Positions 10,182 to 18,737 of a stretch of 40,394 bases of DNA are shown here, piece by piece. The stretch is from Candidatus Bathyarchaeota archaeon (lineage in GTDB: Archaea > Thermoproteota > Bathyarchaeia > 40CM-2-53-6): the NCBI GenBank assembly GCA_005882895.1, contig VBBD01000023.1, forward strand, positions 1-40,394. Direction: 5' to 3'. A program made the position numbers and the translations under genes. Below the pieces are notes generated by a model, which was given only the letters and a program-made list of their open reading frames with translations, was not told the DNA's origin and did not search any database. How positions within the stretch are numbered: the stretch's first letter is position 1; each line of letters starts with the position of its first letter.

Positions 10182-10387
10182 TTGGACGACACCCTCCAGT
10201 CCAAGTAATCCCCCTTTACGGCTTTAGAAGCGTTCCTGGGAAAAAGTCGCTGACGATTAGACCACTTCCCCCAGCTTCGATCCTCAAATCCTGCTTCTTT
10301 TGAAACTGTGATTAGGCGTTAATCGATACGCATAGCCTGGAATAGGCTCAGCTGGCTGACCCGTCTAAGTTCTTGCTCGCGGCCAGT

Positions 10388-11062
10388 CTATGTTGTGGAG
10401 TACCTGTCGAGGGAGGATGCTGTCTGGAGGTGTTCTATCCGTTCGGTGATGCTGGGAAGACCTGCAAGGCGACGGCCGCCTCTGCCAGTCTTCAACCTGT
10501 CAATATCATCAAGACCCATCATATCGATCTTCTTCAGCACGTTCAAAAACGAGTCTTTTCCAATCAGCGCCGACACTTGCGTGTCCGCTTCTAGTCTAGC
10601 CTTCTTCAAATCCCTACTATAGCTCCTGCCGCCCAGGTATGCTAGTGGTAGGACGAGTATTGGGTAGAGGAAGATTATCCATGCCATTTGCAACAGGATG
10701 GCAACAGAAATCGGAACGGCTAGGGAAATTATCAAGGGCACCCCTGTGAGCAAAAAAGCCCTACCCCTCAATGTTCGTCTTATCTTCTTCTCAAACAAGA
10801 GCGAGGAAGCGACCAAAGGCCGCCACTCCTCAACTGTCAGCTTTCCCATCATACGTGCCGGCATTACCATAGAATGGCGAAGAAAAGTACACCAGTCGGA
10901 AGGAACAGTCCGGGCACTACGGCCCGCCGGGATCCACTCCATCCACCGAATATCCCTGATATTGAGCGCGACAATATCGAGCTGTTGGCCGAGACCACTA
11001 GCAACTTCTAGGAGCTTAGGATCATCAGGACTAGTCGGAAGAGACCTTCGAAACCGGCTCAA
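10388..11062 (-). CDS. Membrane protein resembling an inactivated M48 peptidase
   Basis: GKLTVEEWRPLVASSLLFEKKIRR (HExxH position lacking His/Glu), TM hairpin, ARLEADTQVSALIGKDSFLNVLKKI, LPSITERIEHL. Confidence 0.5.
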   Translation of the reverse strand: MSRFRRSLPTSPDDPKLLEVASGLGQQLDIVALNIRDIRWMEWIPAGRSARTVPSDWCTFLRHSMVMPARMMGKLTVEEWRPLVASSLLFEKKIRRTLRGRAFLLTGVPLIISLAVPISVAILLQMAWIIFLYPILVLPLAYLGGRSYSRDLKKARLEADTQVSALIGKDSFLNVLKKIDMMGLDDIDRLKTGRGGRRLAGLPSITERIEHLQTASSLDRYSTT

Positions 11063-11128
11063 ACCCAGACAACTAAACTTTCCATCAGCCGAGAATTAAA
11101 GATCGAGGGTCCTTCTTTCGGCTTCCCC

Positions 11129-12136
11129 TCAAACTTGGTACTTTTTCTTCCTCCTTGCTTGACGCACTCGGCGGGCGACAACCGGGACCATGCTTAGGGC
11201 TCCTAGTATGGCCGACCAGTATCCAACAGCCGCGATGACGACGAGGGCTGCGCATGTATTGGTCACACAAGCTATCGTTTCCTGTCCTCGAACGTGGAGA
11301 TTACCCGCGATTACCCCTGAGCCCCAGAAAATAGCCACACCGAGAACAATGATGATTGCCCGTCCACGGAAGCCTATCTTCGGCATTCGAGACGGTCTTG
11401 GAGGACCTACAAACCGCTGGTCCCTCAACTCCTCCATCCGCTTGCTAATGCTTGGACTCCAGAACGCCGAAAACCGATCGGCGAGGCTTGACAGTGTTGC
11501 CCTCGGATCGAGACCTTGCATCTTCTCGAGAACAAGTGTTACTTGTTCGGTTCCGAACTGACTGGCCGCGTTTCCGTCCAGTTCGAACTCCCACGTTCTC
11601 AACGATCTCCTGACCCAGAGTAGAGATAGCAAGATCGCGGCGCTCGATGCTGGGAAAACGAGAATCGGGCCCCATGGTCTTCCGACAAAAATGTAGAAGA
11701 GGATGAGGAGAGTCGCAAACGCGCCAAGGATCATTAGAGCCATCACTCCGAGCAACCTAGACATCCTCCCTGAATTGAAGGCCTTAAGCCTCAACAAGTG
11801 CATGTCAATCAGAATCCTCCAGTCATCAAGCGACAACTTTCCCTTCAGATATTCAGGAAACATAAGCTCGGCCAATGGAATACCTAGGGGCCCAAGCCAG
11901 AACTCTCGCGAGATCACCGGCATCGTGATCATCCAGCCTACGCCGCCGCGAACGAACCTTCCCCAGACAATCTGCCTGTACCAGAAACGCGAGTCCAGCC
12001 GCACAGCTATCTCTCGAGTCAATTGCAAAAGCGCATCATCTTCTGGGCTAGGACCAGTCTTGATTCGGTCATACCATCTCAGAGGACGAAGCTTGACCAA
12101 GGGTCCATACCACACTTGCCCGCCGTCGTAATACAC
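11129..12136 (-). CDS. Membrane protein, paralog of the neighbouring pseudo-M48-like gene
   Basis: GKLSLDDWRILIDMHLLRLKAF, TM hairpin, WEFELDGNAASQFGTEQVTLVLEKM, SPSISKRMEEL; extra C-terminal TMs and RRKKKYQV tail. Confidence 0.5.
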   Translation of the reverse strand: MYYDGGQVWYGPLVKLRPLRWYDRIKTGPSPEDDALLQLTREIAVRLDSRFWYRQIVWGRFVRGGVGWMITMPVISREFWLGPLGIPLAELMFPEYLKGKLSLDDWRILIDMHLLRLKAFNSGRMSRLLGVMALMILGAFATLLILFYIFVGRPWGPILVFPASSAAILLSLLWVRRSLRTWEFELDGNAASQFGTEQVTLVLEKMQGLDPRATLSSLADRFSAFWSPSISKRMEELRDQRFVGPPRPSRMPKIGFRGRAIIIVLGVAIFWGSGVIAGNLHVRGQETIACVTNTCAALVVIAAVGYWSAILGALSMVPVVARRVRQARRKKKYQV

Positions 12137-12512
12137 TTAGTGGAATGATAGCCGAGAGAATATACCGGCCGGAAGATGACGATATCTATCCCTTGTGGGA
12201 CAAGACCAGTATAACCTCAATGAAAGTCTCCAACTCCCGGATTCCATAGGCCAGACACTTGGCAGGCCTCTATTCCTATCGTGAGCCTGATAGTCAAATC
12301 ACGTGCTTGAAAACATCCCGGTGCCCATTTTCTATCTGATATTGTGAGGGTCAGCATCCTCCTATGGTTAAGTTGAACTCGACTATTTCTCAGCTTCTGC
12401 TATGCCAAGGAATCGTGGTTTTCGTTTTCAGGTTGGAAGGGTGCGACAACTAGCTCGTTACCCGCAGCGGCAGTTGCCGACTGTGACATTATTTCCTCCT
12501 TGAGTAACATGA

Positions 12513-13970
12513 TTGCGAAATAGTTCGCGTCACTTGTATGTCATAGGCTTGGCATTCAGTTTTCTCTCCCATGGAAATCTCGGGGGCACTCGGGGATGGC
12601 TCCTCGTCATTATACTCTTCTTAGGAATCTTCTCGACTGTTGAAGCTTATACTGGCGGAGATCTGCCCGTCCGGCTCGGGCTTGCGGCCGCGTCCCCCAC
12701 TCCACCTCTCGTTAGAGGCTGGGCCGGGATATTCGCAGACAGTCAATCCCTACAGGCCAACCTGGACATCATCAAAGCGAGGGGCTACAACGGTTTTCGT
12801 TGCATGATTTACAATTCAGACTTAGGCAGAACCCCCTCCATCGCCTCAATAGTTAACGCTGTTAACGTTGCCAAGGCTAACGGATTATGGATCATTCTCG
12901 ACCATCACGCTTACACTGACAGTTTCGACACAGACCCTCACTGGGACCAGGTTGTTGCGGCGGTCAAGGACCTGTACCCTCAGATTATTTGGCAGCCGCA
13001 GAACGAGCCTGCCTACAGCCTGCCCACTCTAACCACGATGTATCAGAACTGGATAAACAAGGTAAGGGCTGCGGGAGATACTCACTGGATTGTCGTGAGC
13101 ATCGACTATCAGGGCTACGGAGCGCCAGGAGACTCAAGCTTCCTATCCCAATTCCCCCAGGTCACAGACCCCCTCAACAAGATATTCTATGATTTCCACG
13201 ACTACTACTTCTACCAGTACCATCCAGCATGGAGCGTATCCGATGCACAGGCCTATGCGGACAACGTGCCGGTTGCAGTCAAAAGCCTCATCTCAGCCTA
13301 CGGACGCCCGGTGCTGATCACGGAGACTGGAGCCGATGCCTCCGGAGGAGGCAGCTGGCCCCCCGACACGGTCGTCGCGGGAAGCGCAGGATACGCACCG
13401 GAATCCCTAGCCTACGTCAGCAGAGAGATCTCCGACTTGCACGCGATCAACACTGGCTACATGCTCTGGACCGCGGACGACTGGACAGGCACCCAGGGCG
13501 CAGGAGCAACAGGAGCCTTGAATATCTGGGGCCAATACCTTCCCCTTCCCGCAAGCTCTCTCAACCCTCCGCTAACCGGGTCCTTCAACTACCAGCCTAG
13601 TCAAATATTCCCGAACACCACAGTCACCTTCAGCGCAACAGCCAGCAACGGCAACTCCCCCTATACTTACAGCTGGGTCTTCGGAGACGGAACAACAGGG
13701 ACCGGAAAACAAACAACGCACAAGTTTTCGACAACCGGAACCTACAACGTTACCCTCACGCTAACTGACTCCGCCCAGGCCCAATCCACAACCAGCCAGT
13801 CCGTAACGGTGGTTCAACCCCCGCCACCCTCTGGCTGGATAGGTGTCGTGACCCAGAACACATCGCTCTTCGGCGTCGCGCTCGTCGGACTAATCGCGGG
13901 TCTGACTTTGACGATGTTGATCGAGAGGAAACGTCGAAAGAACCGGCTCGGCCCGAACAATCTCCTATGA
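12513..13970 (+). CDS. Secreted GH5-type glycoside hydrolase with PKD domain and C-terminal TM anchor
   Basis: LDHHAYTD, IIWQPQNEP, VLITETGAD motifs; PKD YSWVFGDGTTGTGKQTTHKFSTTGTYNVTLTLTDS; C-terminal TM then RKRRKNR. Confidence 0.8.
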   Translation: MRNSSRHLYVIGLAFSFLSHGNLGGTRGWLLVIILFLGIFSTVEAYTGGDLPVRLGLAAASPTPPLVRGWAGIFADSQSLQANLDIIKARGYNGFRCMIYNSDLGRTPSIASIVNAVNVAKANGLWIILDHHAYTDSFDTDPHWDQVVAAVKDLYPQIIWQPQNEPAYSLPTLTTMYQNWINKVRAAGDTHWIVVSIDYQGYGAPGDSSFLSQFPQVTDPLNKIFYDFHDYYFYQYHPAWSVSDAQAYADNVPVAVKSLISAYGRPVLITETGADASGGGSWPPDTVVAGSAGYAPESLAYVSREISDLHAINTGYMLWTADDWTGTQGAGATGALNIWGQYLPLPASSLNPPLTGSFNYQPSQIFPNTTVTFSATASNGNSPYTYSWVFGDGTTGTGKQTTHKFSTTGTYNVTLTLTDSAQAQSTTSQSVTVVQPPPPSGWIGVVTQNTSLFGVALVGLIAGLTLTMLIERKRRKNRLGPNNLL

Positions 13971-14037
13971 CTATCTTGCCTGCTCAAGTCCCGCGTCGGC
14001 AGAGGAATAGTTTCGGCTAGCTAACCCGTCTAAGTTC

Positions 14038-14241
14038 TTGCCCGCGAACATTGAAGAAAAGATAGTCTTGGGTCTGGATTACATCGGGGTGGCTCCTGGA
14101 TTCGTGAGAGAAGTCCTCGATGTCTATGAGGCCTGGGAGGGCAAAGAGTCCGTTCCGATGAAGGTCAAAGAGCTGATGCTGATTTTCCGGATAGAAGTCC
14201 GCAAACGCTACAACCCATACGTCCCCCCGGAAAAACCATAG
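14038..14241 (+). CDS. Small hypothetical protein
   Basis: 67-aa charged ORF, TTG start, MPANIEEKIVLGLDYIGVAPGFVREVLDVYEAWEGKESV. Confidence 0.5.
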   Translation: MPANIEEKIVLGLDYIGVAPGFVREVLDVYEAWEGKESVPMKVKELMLIFRIEVRKRYNPYVPPEKP

Positions 14242-14347
14242 ACCAAGATACTCCGGGACGCCAGACTCGACTGAACGAATCAGAACACTGAACTCATTCC
14301 GACTTATTTCTGTAAAGTATCATAAGCCGACTCGGTATTTGGGAGAG

Positions 14348-15008
14348 GTGGATTTGTCGAGGCAGGGAGATCGGACACATCGACATCCTCGACCGCGACT
14401 AGAGACATTGTCCGATCTGATCTACGGACTCTCCCTGTCGATTGGCGCGATCAGCCTGGTCATAACCAACAGCCAAGCATCAGAGCGGAAATGATATCGA
14501 CAGGAACATTCTAGAGTTTCTCTTCGTTTTCTTGATCCTGATTACCAGCTGGATAATCTACACCAGCGACATGTCGGTTCTGCCTCTCGAGACACGTCTC
14601 GTAACATTCCTAAACGTAGTACTCTTGATTCTTGTCGCGATCATTCCGTACTTGTTCGACCAAGCAGTGTCCCGGTACAATACTCTCGATATCCAGAGCT
14701 ACGCGTCAACCCTGTTCACTTTCGACTATGCGGGTTCTCTGTTCATCATGGCTGGATTTGCACATTTGATCGCACAGGAAGAGAAGCAACTCGTTGACAG
14801 TGACCAAGTGATAAGGTTCCGAAGGATTCGAAAGAGACTGACAATCCTGACCATTTTAGTGCTTCTCTCTCTCGCAGTTCCGTGGGACTGGCTCTTTCTC
14901 GGAGTACACGTTAGGCTCTTGATTTGGTGTGTGCCGATCATCTCATTCTGGGTCAACCGTATGACGACCATACCGATTAGAATCGCTGTCACATCGAAGC
15001 CTGCATAG
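14348..15008 (+). pseudogene. TMEM175/DUF1211-like membrane protein, frameshifted
   Basis: RLETLSDLIYGLSLSIGAISLVITNSQASERK* then other frame GNDIDRNILEFLFVFLILITSWIIYTS...LVTFLNVVLLILVAIIPYLFD. Confidence 0.6.
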
Positions 15009-15024
15009 AATCCCTTCTGATTGG

Positions 15025-16659
15025 TCACGCCTCTAAGCGGTGGATGATCTGCCTCGCACGATGCTGTGAGAGGAGAAAAACCAGTAGAAAGCCCGCTACC
15101 GACAGTATCACAAAGAAGGGAACAGTCGTTTTGAACGCGTCTATGTACGAGGTCGGTGATTGTTGTCCGTTGAGAAAGCGGTAGTAGAGGTGTCCGAAGA
15201 GAGAGATGCCGACTGTGTTCCCGATCTGGAACGAAGTAGAGACTACTCCTGATGCTTCCCCCGCCTCTTGGCTTGGAACACCGGAAAGTATGACTCCCAG
15301 TAGTGGTGACAGCGCAAACCCTGCACCGGCTCCGAATACTATGAGTGGAGGCGATAGCTCGTAGAGGGTGAGGCTTGCTCCGTATGAGTTGAGGGTTAGT
15401 ATTATCCAGCCTAGACCTGCTGTTTGTAGGATGTATGCGAGGCTGAGGACGCGGTTTCCGAAGCTTCGGATGAGTCGTGGCCCGAGGAGTGAAGCTGTGA
15501 TGAAGCCAATGTTGAGCTGGGCGAATGAGAGCCCGGAGATTATGGGCGAGAATCCGAGACCCGACTGTAGGAACAGGACGAGCGTGAAGAAGAGCCCGCT
15601 GGCTGTGACATAGTATAGAAGGGTTAGTGGTATACCGACCGCGAACGACCGGTGCTTGAAGAGATCCATATCGACCAGTGGGTCTTCTCCGTTCTTTGTC
15701 CTCTTGCGCTCGTAAATGACGAAGAGGGCTAGCACTGGAAACGATAGTATGAGTAGCATTATCATCCAATTCGGCCAACCGGTCTGTTGACCCTCAGCGA
15801 GCGGTAGGACCAGCGAGACAAGAAAGAGCGATATCAGTCCAACACCCGGCAAGTCTAACTTAGGTGCTCGTTCTGTTCTAGAAGGGTGTAGAACTAAGAA
15901 TCCGGCCAGAACCCCGATAATGCCAACAGGTACGTTGACTAGGAAGATAGGTCTCCAAGAGAGACCGGCTAGGTTGAGTTGTATGAGGAGGCCTCCAACG
16001 ATGTTTCCGGTAATTGCGCCTATCCCGCTGGTAGCGGCGAACAATCCCAGCGCCAAGGAACGTTCGGACCCTTTGAAAGTGACCTGAATAATCGACAAGA
16101 CCTGGGGATACATGAGCGCCGCGCCAAGACCCTGAAGCGCGCGAGCTCCGATGAGAACTGCGGCCGAAGGTGCGTAACCCGCTAAAGCAGAGGCAACAGT
16201 GAAGACTGTCATACCGGATAGGAAGATCCGTTTCCGGTCTAGAATATCACCAAGACGGCCTCCCGTTATCAAGAAGACAGCATAGACGAGCGAGTAAGCT
16301 GATACCACGAGCTCAAGATCAGCGACACCAGCACCGAGACTGGTCTTAATTGAGGGAAGGCCCTGAGTCACAATAAACACGTCCAGAATAGCCATAAATG
16401 AGCCAACCAGTACAACCCCTAGAATCAACCAGCGTCTCCGAAGAGCCAGCGCCGTAGCCGTCTCGGCCACCCTCGCCGGTTGTGGCAACTCAAGTTTGGT
16501 CGAAAACTTCGAGCTTCCCGGGTCGAATCTGGACCCGCTCTCCCCAGTCTGCCACCTGAGGCTAACCCGACGAGTCTGAACCCATGGCATTTCCAGCAAG
16601 GACATAATGCAACCCGATGGCTGATGCCTTTCTTGTCTAGCCATTCCATCGCTAGTCAC
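15025..16659 (-). CDS. MFS transporter, DHA2 (EmrB/QacA-type) family; true start may be internal
   Basis: MAILDVFIVTQGLPSIKTSL, SAYSLVYAVFLITGGRLGDILDRKRIFLSGMTVFTVASALAG; about 14 hydrophobic segments. Confidence 0.9.
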   Translation of the reverse strand: MTSDGMARQERHQPSGCIMSLLEMPWVQTRRVSLRWQTGESGSRFDPGSSKFSTKLELPQPARVAETATALALRRRWLILGVVLVGSFMAILDVFIVTQGLPSIKTSLGAGVADLELVVSAYSLVYAVFLITGGRLGDILDRKRIFLSGMTVFTVASALAGYAPSAAVLIGARALQGLGAALMYPQVLSIIQVTFKGSERSLALGLFAATSGIGAITGNIVGGLLIQLNLAGLSWRPIFLVNVPVGIIGVLAGFLVLHPSRTERAPKLDLPGVGLISLFLVSLVLPLAEGQQTGWPNWMIMLLILSFPVLALFVIYERKRTKNGEDPLVDMDLFKHRSFAVGIPLTLLYYVTASGLFFTLVLFLQSGLGFSPIISGLSFAQLNIGFITASLLGPRLIRSFGNRVLSLAYILQTAGLGWIILTLNSYGASLTLYELSPPLIVFGAGAGFALSPLLGVILSGVPSQEAGEASGVVSTSFQIGNTVGISLFGHLYYRFLNGQQSPTSYIDAFKTTVPFFVILSVAGFLLVFLLSQHRARQIIHRLEA

Positions 16660-16708
16660 GCTGCACGTTTCGTTGATCCTACTCTGGCTCGCGAAATAGT
16701 TTAGCTTA

Positions 16709-16975
16709 TCACAGGAATTTCATGAGAGCGTCGGTCGTTTCCCTAGGGCGCTCCTCCATGACCCAGAGTCCCGCATCCTTGAGAACGACAATCGACACAT
16801 CTGACGCTACCCAGTTTGACCTGCTGCCGTAACAAATTCAACTTTGCCTTTTTCACCGGCGATCACGAGCAACGAAATGCCGAGCTTCGTCTCCGAAAGC
16901 AGCGCGAAATCCCCCGCCGTCTTCCTTGGCCGACACTTCAGTGGTTCATGGGAGCGATTTCCTTCTCGAGGTATC
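16709..16975 (-). pseudogene. C-terminal remnant of an alpha/beta hydrolase
   Basis: Reverse strand KTAGDFALLSETKLGISLLVIAGEKGKVEFV.. then, in another frame, SIVVLKDAGLWVMEERPRETTDALMKFL*. Confidence 0.55.
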
Positions 16976-17138
16976 CAGGGTGGTGGTTCGGGGTTTCTTC
17001 CAGATCGACATCCCATTCCACAATGTATCGTAGGCCATTCCGTGTCTTCTTTGTCGACATTATCGTGCCAATCTTACGTTCTGCCACAAGTCGTGGGGTC
17101 TTGACCCATACCCTGTCGCCCGGTTTGAGTTTCTCCAT
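16938..17138 (-). CDS. Small hypothetical protein
   Basis: 66-aa ORF MEKLKPGDRVWVKTPRLVAERKIGTIMSTKKTRNGLRYIVEWDVDLEET; promoter-like element upstream. Confidence 0.55.
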   Translation of the reverse strand: MEKLKPGDRVWVKTPRLVAERKIGTIMSTKKTRNGLRYIVEWDVDLEETPNHHPGYLEKEIAPMNH

Positions 17139-17202
17139 CGTGTCACCTCCCGAAATCGCGTATAACTTGCGCTTCCGAGAATGTTCTGTTAGGGATCGAT
17201 TC

Positions 17203-17225
17203 GGTATATAACATTTTATACACTG
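17203..17225 (-). promoter_or_regulatory. TATA-like/palindromic promoter element, copy 1
   Basis: + strand ggtatataacattttatacactg; 22/23 identical to 17721..17743; lies 65-87 bp upstream of the start of 16938..17138(-). Confidence 0.6.
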
Positions 17226-17429
17226 GGTCGCAAATTCTAAGCCCCATAGGTTCCTAGCAATGTTTTCTCCATGTCAATCGATACTTCCTGTCATGCTTCT
17301 GCATAGGTGGTAAGTCCTTACCTAGCCGTTATTCCCGGGAAAACTGGTTCTGGACAGTTCACACAAGGAATGAAGTTTCGGAATGCTTTGTTACCGACGG
17401 GTACCGAGATCTCGGTAATTTCGACCGGC

Positions 17430-17669
17430 CTAGGTTCTGGGCCGGACGAGCGCGGCTTTGAGGAAAGGGTCTGGTTGGGCCGAGAGTGCCGAGTGGTTGC
17501 TTATTCGTAGTGCAACTTCCCTCAAAGGTTGTTGCAGCGTGGACTGCGCAATATTGTCTTTAACCCATTCTGGCACGATCACAGCTCTCAACAACTCTTG
17601 CACTGACACGCCTCTCTCCCTTGCTTCCGCCGATATTGTTTGGTATGGTTCTTCCCGAATGGATAACAT
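17430..17669 (-). CDS. Short putative RHH-like DNA-binding protein
   Basis: SIREEPYQTISAEARERGVSVQELLRAVIVPEWVKDN; paralog of 34054..34272; ATG at 17669 preferred since the longer ORF runs into the TATA element. Confidence 0.55.
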   Translation of the reverse strand: MLSIREEPYQTISAEARERGVSVQELLRAVIVPEWVKDNIAQSTLQQPLREVALRISNHSALSAQPDPFLKAALVRPRT

Positions 17670-17720
17670 GAATTTGGCGATGGCTGGTGACCTCCGCCTT
17701 TTCCTCTTGCCGATCGTGTA

Positions 17721-17743
17721 GGTATATAACAATTTATACACTG
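17721..17743 (-). promoter_or_regulatory. TATA-like/palindromic promoter element, copy 2
   Basis: + strand ggtatataacaatttatacactg; upstream of the RHH-like gene. Confidence 0.6.
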
Positions 17744-17776
17744 TCCCACAGCTCGGCCGATGTCCGTTTCGATCGT

Positions 17777-18604
17777 CTAGAGAATTTTCATAGGCCCGCC
17801 CCTTCTATATGCTCTGAAGGGCTGGTCGAGAATCGCATAGCCATGGAAATCAATCAACGTCTCCAGATGCTTGGGATCGGTTAGCTTCGAAACATTGTAT
17901 CCGCAGAGGATAGTCATGTTCTCCTTCACCCTGCGCCCGATATTCTGTTCTAAGTCCATGAGCCCCTTAGCTAATCCGTTTTGTAAGAACCAAGAGTAGT
18001 CTTCCACCGCGATTCTGGTAGGAAGACTGGTATCGTTTGATGCGTGGACCTCGGCCATCCAACCCCTTATCTTCTTGATCGCTTCAGTCTTCTCTAGACC
18101 TGAGACATCTTTTTGCACCAAATTGTTCACCGATTCCAATGCTGAAGGTTTCACGGAGAATAGGCCCTTTGGGGCTTTGCCGGTTGCGCCCGGATCGAAG
18201 AATTCTGATAAGACCATGTCGAGGAATGTCTCTTCCTCCCAGAGGAAGATGGCGTGCTCGTTTTTCGGCATATGTCGAACGCGTGATTCAAGCATTTCTG
18301 CTTCGTGAATCTCGCTCAGCATCTGGTTGATTCTCTCGGCTTTTGAGGTGAGGGGGGAAAAGTTGAGGACGTCTAGAGTTTTGGTCAATATCTTGTCTCT
18401 ATTGCTACGGGCTTCGTCCAGCTTAGGTGGCCGGCGGCCACTCCTTCCGTCCTTGTCTATTATCAGAGCGTCTCCTTCGATCCTCACCGTAAGATCCTCA
18501 TCAGTGTGGAATGGAAAGGTGCTGTCTTCGACTAGGTCCTTGGCGAGGTATATGGTGTGTCGTGGGCCGACGCGGTGGATCTTTGCTTCTGCGTGAGTAA
18601 CCAT
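17777..18604 (-). CDS. AbrB-like N-terminus + MEDS (DcmR-type) sensory domain protein
   Basis: N-term GPRHTIYLAKDLVEDSTFPFHTDEDLTVRIEGDALIIDKDG; HAIFLWEEETFLDMVLSEFFDPG and TILCGYNVSKLTDPKHLETLIDFHGYAI match the MEDS layout. Confidence 0.55.
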   Translation of the reverse strand: MVTHAEAKIHRVGPRHTIYLAKDLVEDSTFPFHTDEDLTVRIEGDALIIDKDGRSGRRPPKLDEARSNRDKILTKTLDVLNFSPLTSKAERINQMLSEIHEAEMLESRVRHMPKNEHAIFLWEEETFLDMVLSEFFDPGATGKAPKGLFSVKPSALESVNNLVQKDVSGLEKTEAIKKIRGWMAEVHASNDTSLPTRIAVEDYSWFLQNGLAKGLMDLEQNIGRRVKENMTILCGYNVSKLTDPKHLETLIDFHGYAILDQPFRAYRRGGPMKIL

Positions 18605-18737
18605 CTCTTATCAACTATGAAGGAGGCGGTCGAGGACTCATTGCGCTCTCAACCGTCGTTGTATAGGTTGTGGGGTCGTTCTTTTATATTCTGCGAGGCC
18701 GAGTTTGCTACGAGAATTATCCTCAAGCGTTTGCTGA

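Noticed and set aside
10373-10594. 73-aa forward ORF following the leader repeat
   Set aside because: Mostly antisense to the pseudo-M48-like gene; no support as protein.
14726-15778. 350-aa reverse ORF
   Set aside because: Different-frame shadow of the clear MFS transporter; Arg/Ser/His-rich composition without motifs.
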